A stretch of 15,674 bases of DNA, taken from positions 1-15,674 of the forward strand of contig JAVVPL010000045.1 in the NCBI GenBank assembly GCA_036655775.1, given 5' to 3'. Below the pieces are notes generated by a model that made no database searches, was not told where the DNA came from, and saw only the letters and a list, made by a program, of their open reading frames with translations. The position numbers and the translations under genes were made by a program. Positions 14,555-15,674 of this stretch are shown in pieces; position 1 is the stretch's first letter, and the number at the start of each line of letters is the position of its first letter. Source of the DNA: JAVVPL01 sp036655775 (GTDB lineage Bacteria > Bacteroidota > Bacteroidia > Bacteroidales > P3).

Positions 14555-15674
14555 ATGTCAAAAAAATTAGAGCTTCTTTCACCAGCTAAGAATTTAGAAT
14601 ACGGAAAGGCTGCCATTTCGCATGGGGCGGATGCTGTTTATATAGGCGCTCCCAAATTTGGAGCTCGCCAAAATGCTGCCGCTTCTTTGGACGAGATTGC
14701 TCAATTAATCAAGTATGCACATTTGTATAAAGCCAAAGTATATATTGCACTGAATACTATTTTGTATGAAAACGAATTGGAACAAGCACAAAGTTTAATC
14801 AAACAGTTATATGAAATGGGAGCGGATGCTCTAATTATTCAAGATTTAGGTCTGTTAGCTTGCGATTTGCCTCCTATTGAATTGCATGCAAGTACGCAAT
14901 GTCATATCGCGGATGTGGACAAACTTCGATTTATTGAATCTTTAGGGTTTAAACGAGCTATATTAGCTAGAGAATTGAGTTTGACACAAATTAAAGAATG
15001 TGTACAAGCAAGTTCTTTAGAATTGGAAAGTTTTGTTCATGGCGCGCTTTGTGTGTCGTACAGTGGACAATGTTACATGAGCCATGCAATCAGTGGAAGA
15101 AGTGGTAATCGTGGCGAATGTACGCAGGCTTGTCGCTCAATGTATGATTTATATAATGAGTCGGGCAAACTATTAGCTGCACATTCTTATTTATTATCTT
15201 TAAAAGATTTAAATGCTTCTGCTTATTTACAATCAATGATAGAGGCAGGGGTATCTTCTTTTAAAATAGAGGGACGACTTAAAGATATTTATTATTTGAA
15301 AAATATAACTGCATATTATCGAAAATGTTTAGATGCTTTGTTGACACAGATGCCTGAATATGAAAAAGCCTCTTCTGGAAAAACAGATATTTTGTTTACG
15401 CCAGATCCTGACAAAACATTTCATAGACCCTATACTTCGTATTTTTTGAATGAGCGTACCGAAAAAACAGCTTCAATGTTAAGCCAAAAATCCATAGGAA
15501 AGTCGGTGGCTACTGTAATGCAGTCAGCTGAAAAATATATTACAATCAAAACAGAAGAGGAAATTATTCCAGGAGATGGCTTGTGCTTTTTTAATGAAAA
15601 TGGCTTGTTGACAGGTTTCGGGGTCAATCGAAAACAAGGCAATCGAATTTATCCACAAACCGAAGTGATGCCAA
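14555..15674 (+). CDS. U32-family protein (RNA hydroxylation, TrhP/RlhA-like), 3' end cut off
   Basis: The gene runs off the right edge; 373 codons are visible without a stop. The N-terminus LELLSPAKNLEYGKAAISHGADAVYIGAPKFGAR is the U32 signature start. The family's cysteine set is complete: C166 and C173 in ALCVSYSGQC, then C189 and C193 in RGECTQACR. In E. coli the relatives TrhP and RlhA use such proteins, with an iron-sulfur cluster, to hydroxylate tRNA wobble uridine and 23S rRNA; older annotations call them peptidase U32 or collagenase-like. SFKIEGRLKD is the conserved motif near the end of the core barrel, and an additional C-terminal region begins after about residue 290. I cannot say which RNA is its substrate. 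No TAnnTTTG promoter is visible between porK and this start. Confidence 0.92.
   Translation, partial: MSKKLELLSPAKNLEYGKAAISHGADAVYIGAPKFGARQNAAASLDEIAQLIKYAHLYKAKVYIALNTILYENELEQAQSLIKQLYEMGADALIIQDLGLLACDLPPIELHASTQCHIADVDKLRFIESLGFKRAILARELSLTQIKECVQASSLELESFVHGALCVSYSGQCYMSHAISGRSGNRGECTQACRSMYDLYNESGKLLAAHSYLLSLKDLNASAYLQSMIEAGVSSFKIEGRLKDIYYLKNITAYYRKCLDALLTQMPEYEKASSGKTDILFTPDPDKTFHRPYTSYFLNERTEKTASMLSQKSIGKSVATVMQSAEKYITIKTEEEIIPGDGLCFFNENGLLTGFGVNRKQGNRIYPQTEVMP

Noticed and set aside
1..15674. tRNA, rRNA, CRISPR arrays, riboswitches
   Set aside because: The window is nearly all protein-coding; none of the short gaps contains a clover-leaf, repeat-spacer pattern or recognisable riboswitch core.

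Overview
The window is chromosomal DNA from a member of the Bacteroidota. Four things point there. The division/cell-wall (dcw) genes run murE-mraY-murD-ftsW-murG-murC-ftsQ-ftsA-ftsZ. Several promoters match the phylum's TTG / TAnnTTTG consensus. FtsZ has a long linker, an internal VPAYLRR peptide and an acidic SFFDTVD-like end. Type IX secretion (T9SS) genes porV, porP and porK/gldK are present. The DNA is AT-rich, ribosome-binding sites are weak, and no stretch over about 240 bases lacks a gene. I cannot name the genus.

Bases 1-9945 (+ strand) hold the distal dcw cluster. It begins with the last 49 codons of murE, then mraY, a murD reduced to its C-terminal domain, ftsW, murG, murC, ftsQ, ftsA and ftsZ. 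From murE to ftsA the genes are separated by 1-26 bases or overlap by 4, so they look like one operon. ftsZ is set off by 111 bases and has its own promoter. The products make lipid-linked peptidoglycan precursor (MurE, MraY, MurG, MurC), polymerise it at the septum (FtsW), and form the divisome (FtsQ, FtsA, FtsZ).

Bases 9922-11668 (- strand) hold porV followed by ispF. The 3' end of ispF overlaps the 3' end of ftsZ by 24 bases. Bases 11909-14485 (+ strand) hold porP and porK, each with its own promoter, then a strong hairpin terminator. The porL-porM-porN genes that usually follow porK are absent. A U32-family gene starts at 14555 and runs off the right edge.

Two things stand out. First, the murD ORF is 182 codons, clean and with its own start, but lacks the UDP-binding and ATPase domains and has lost conserved ligase residues, so it cannot be a working MurD ligase. 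Second, the porV/porP intergenic region carries a 22-base element in two inverted copies. Each copy lies at nearly the same distance (42 and 41 bases) from the -7 box of the promoter it faces, which looks like a shared regulatory site for two T9SS transcription units.
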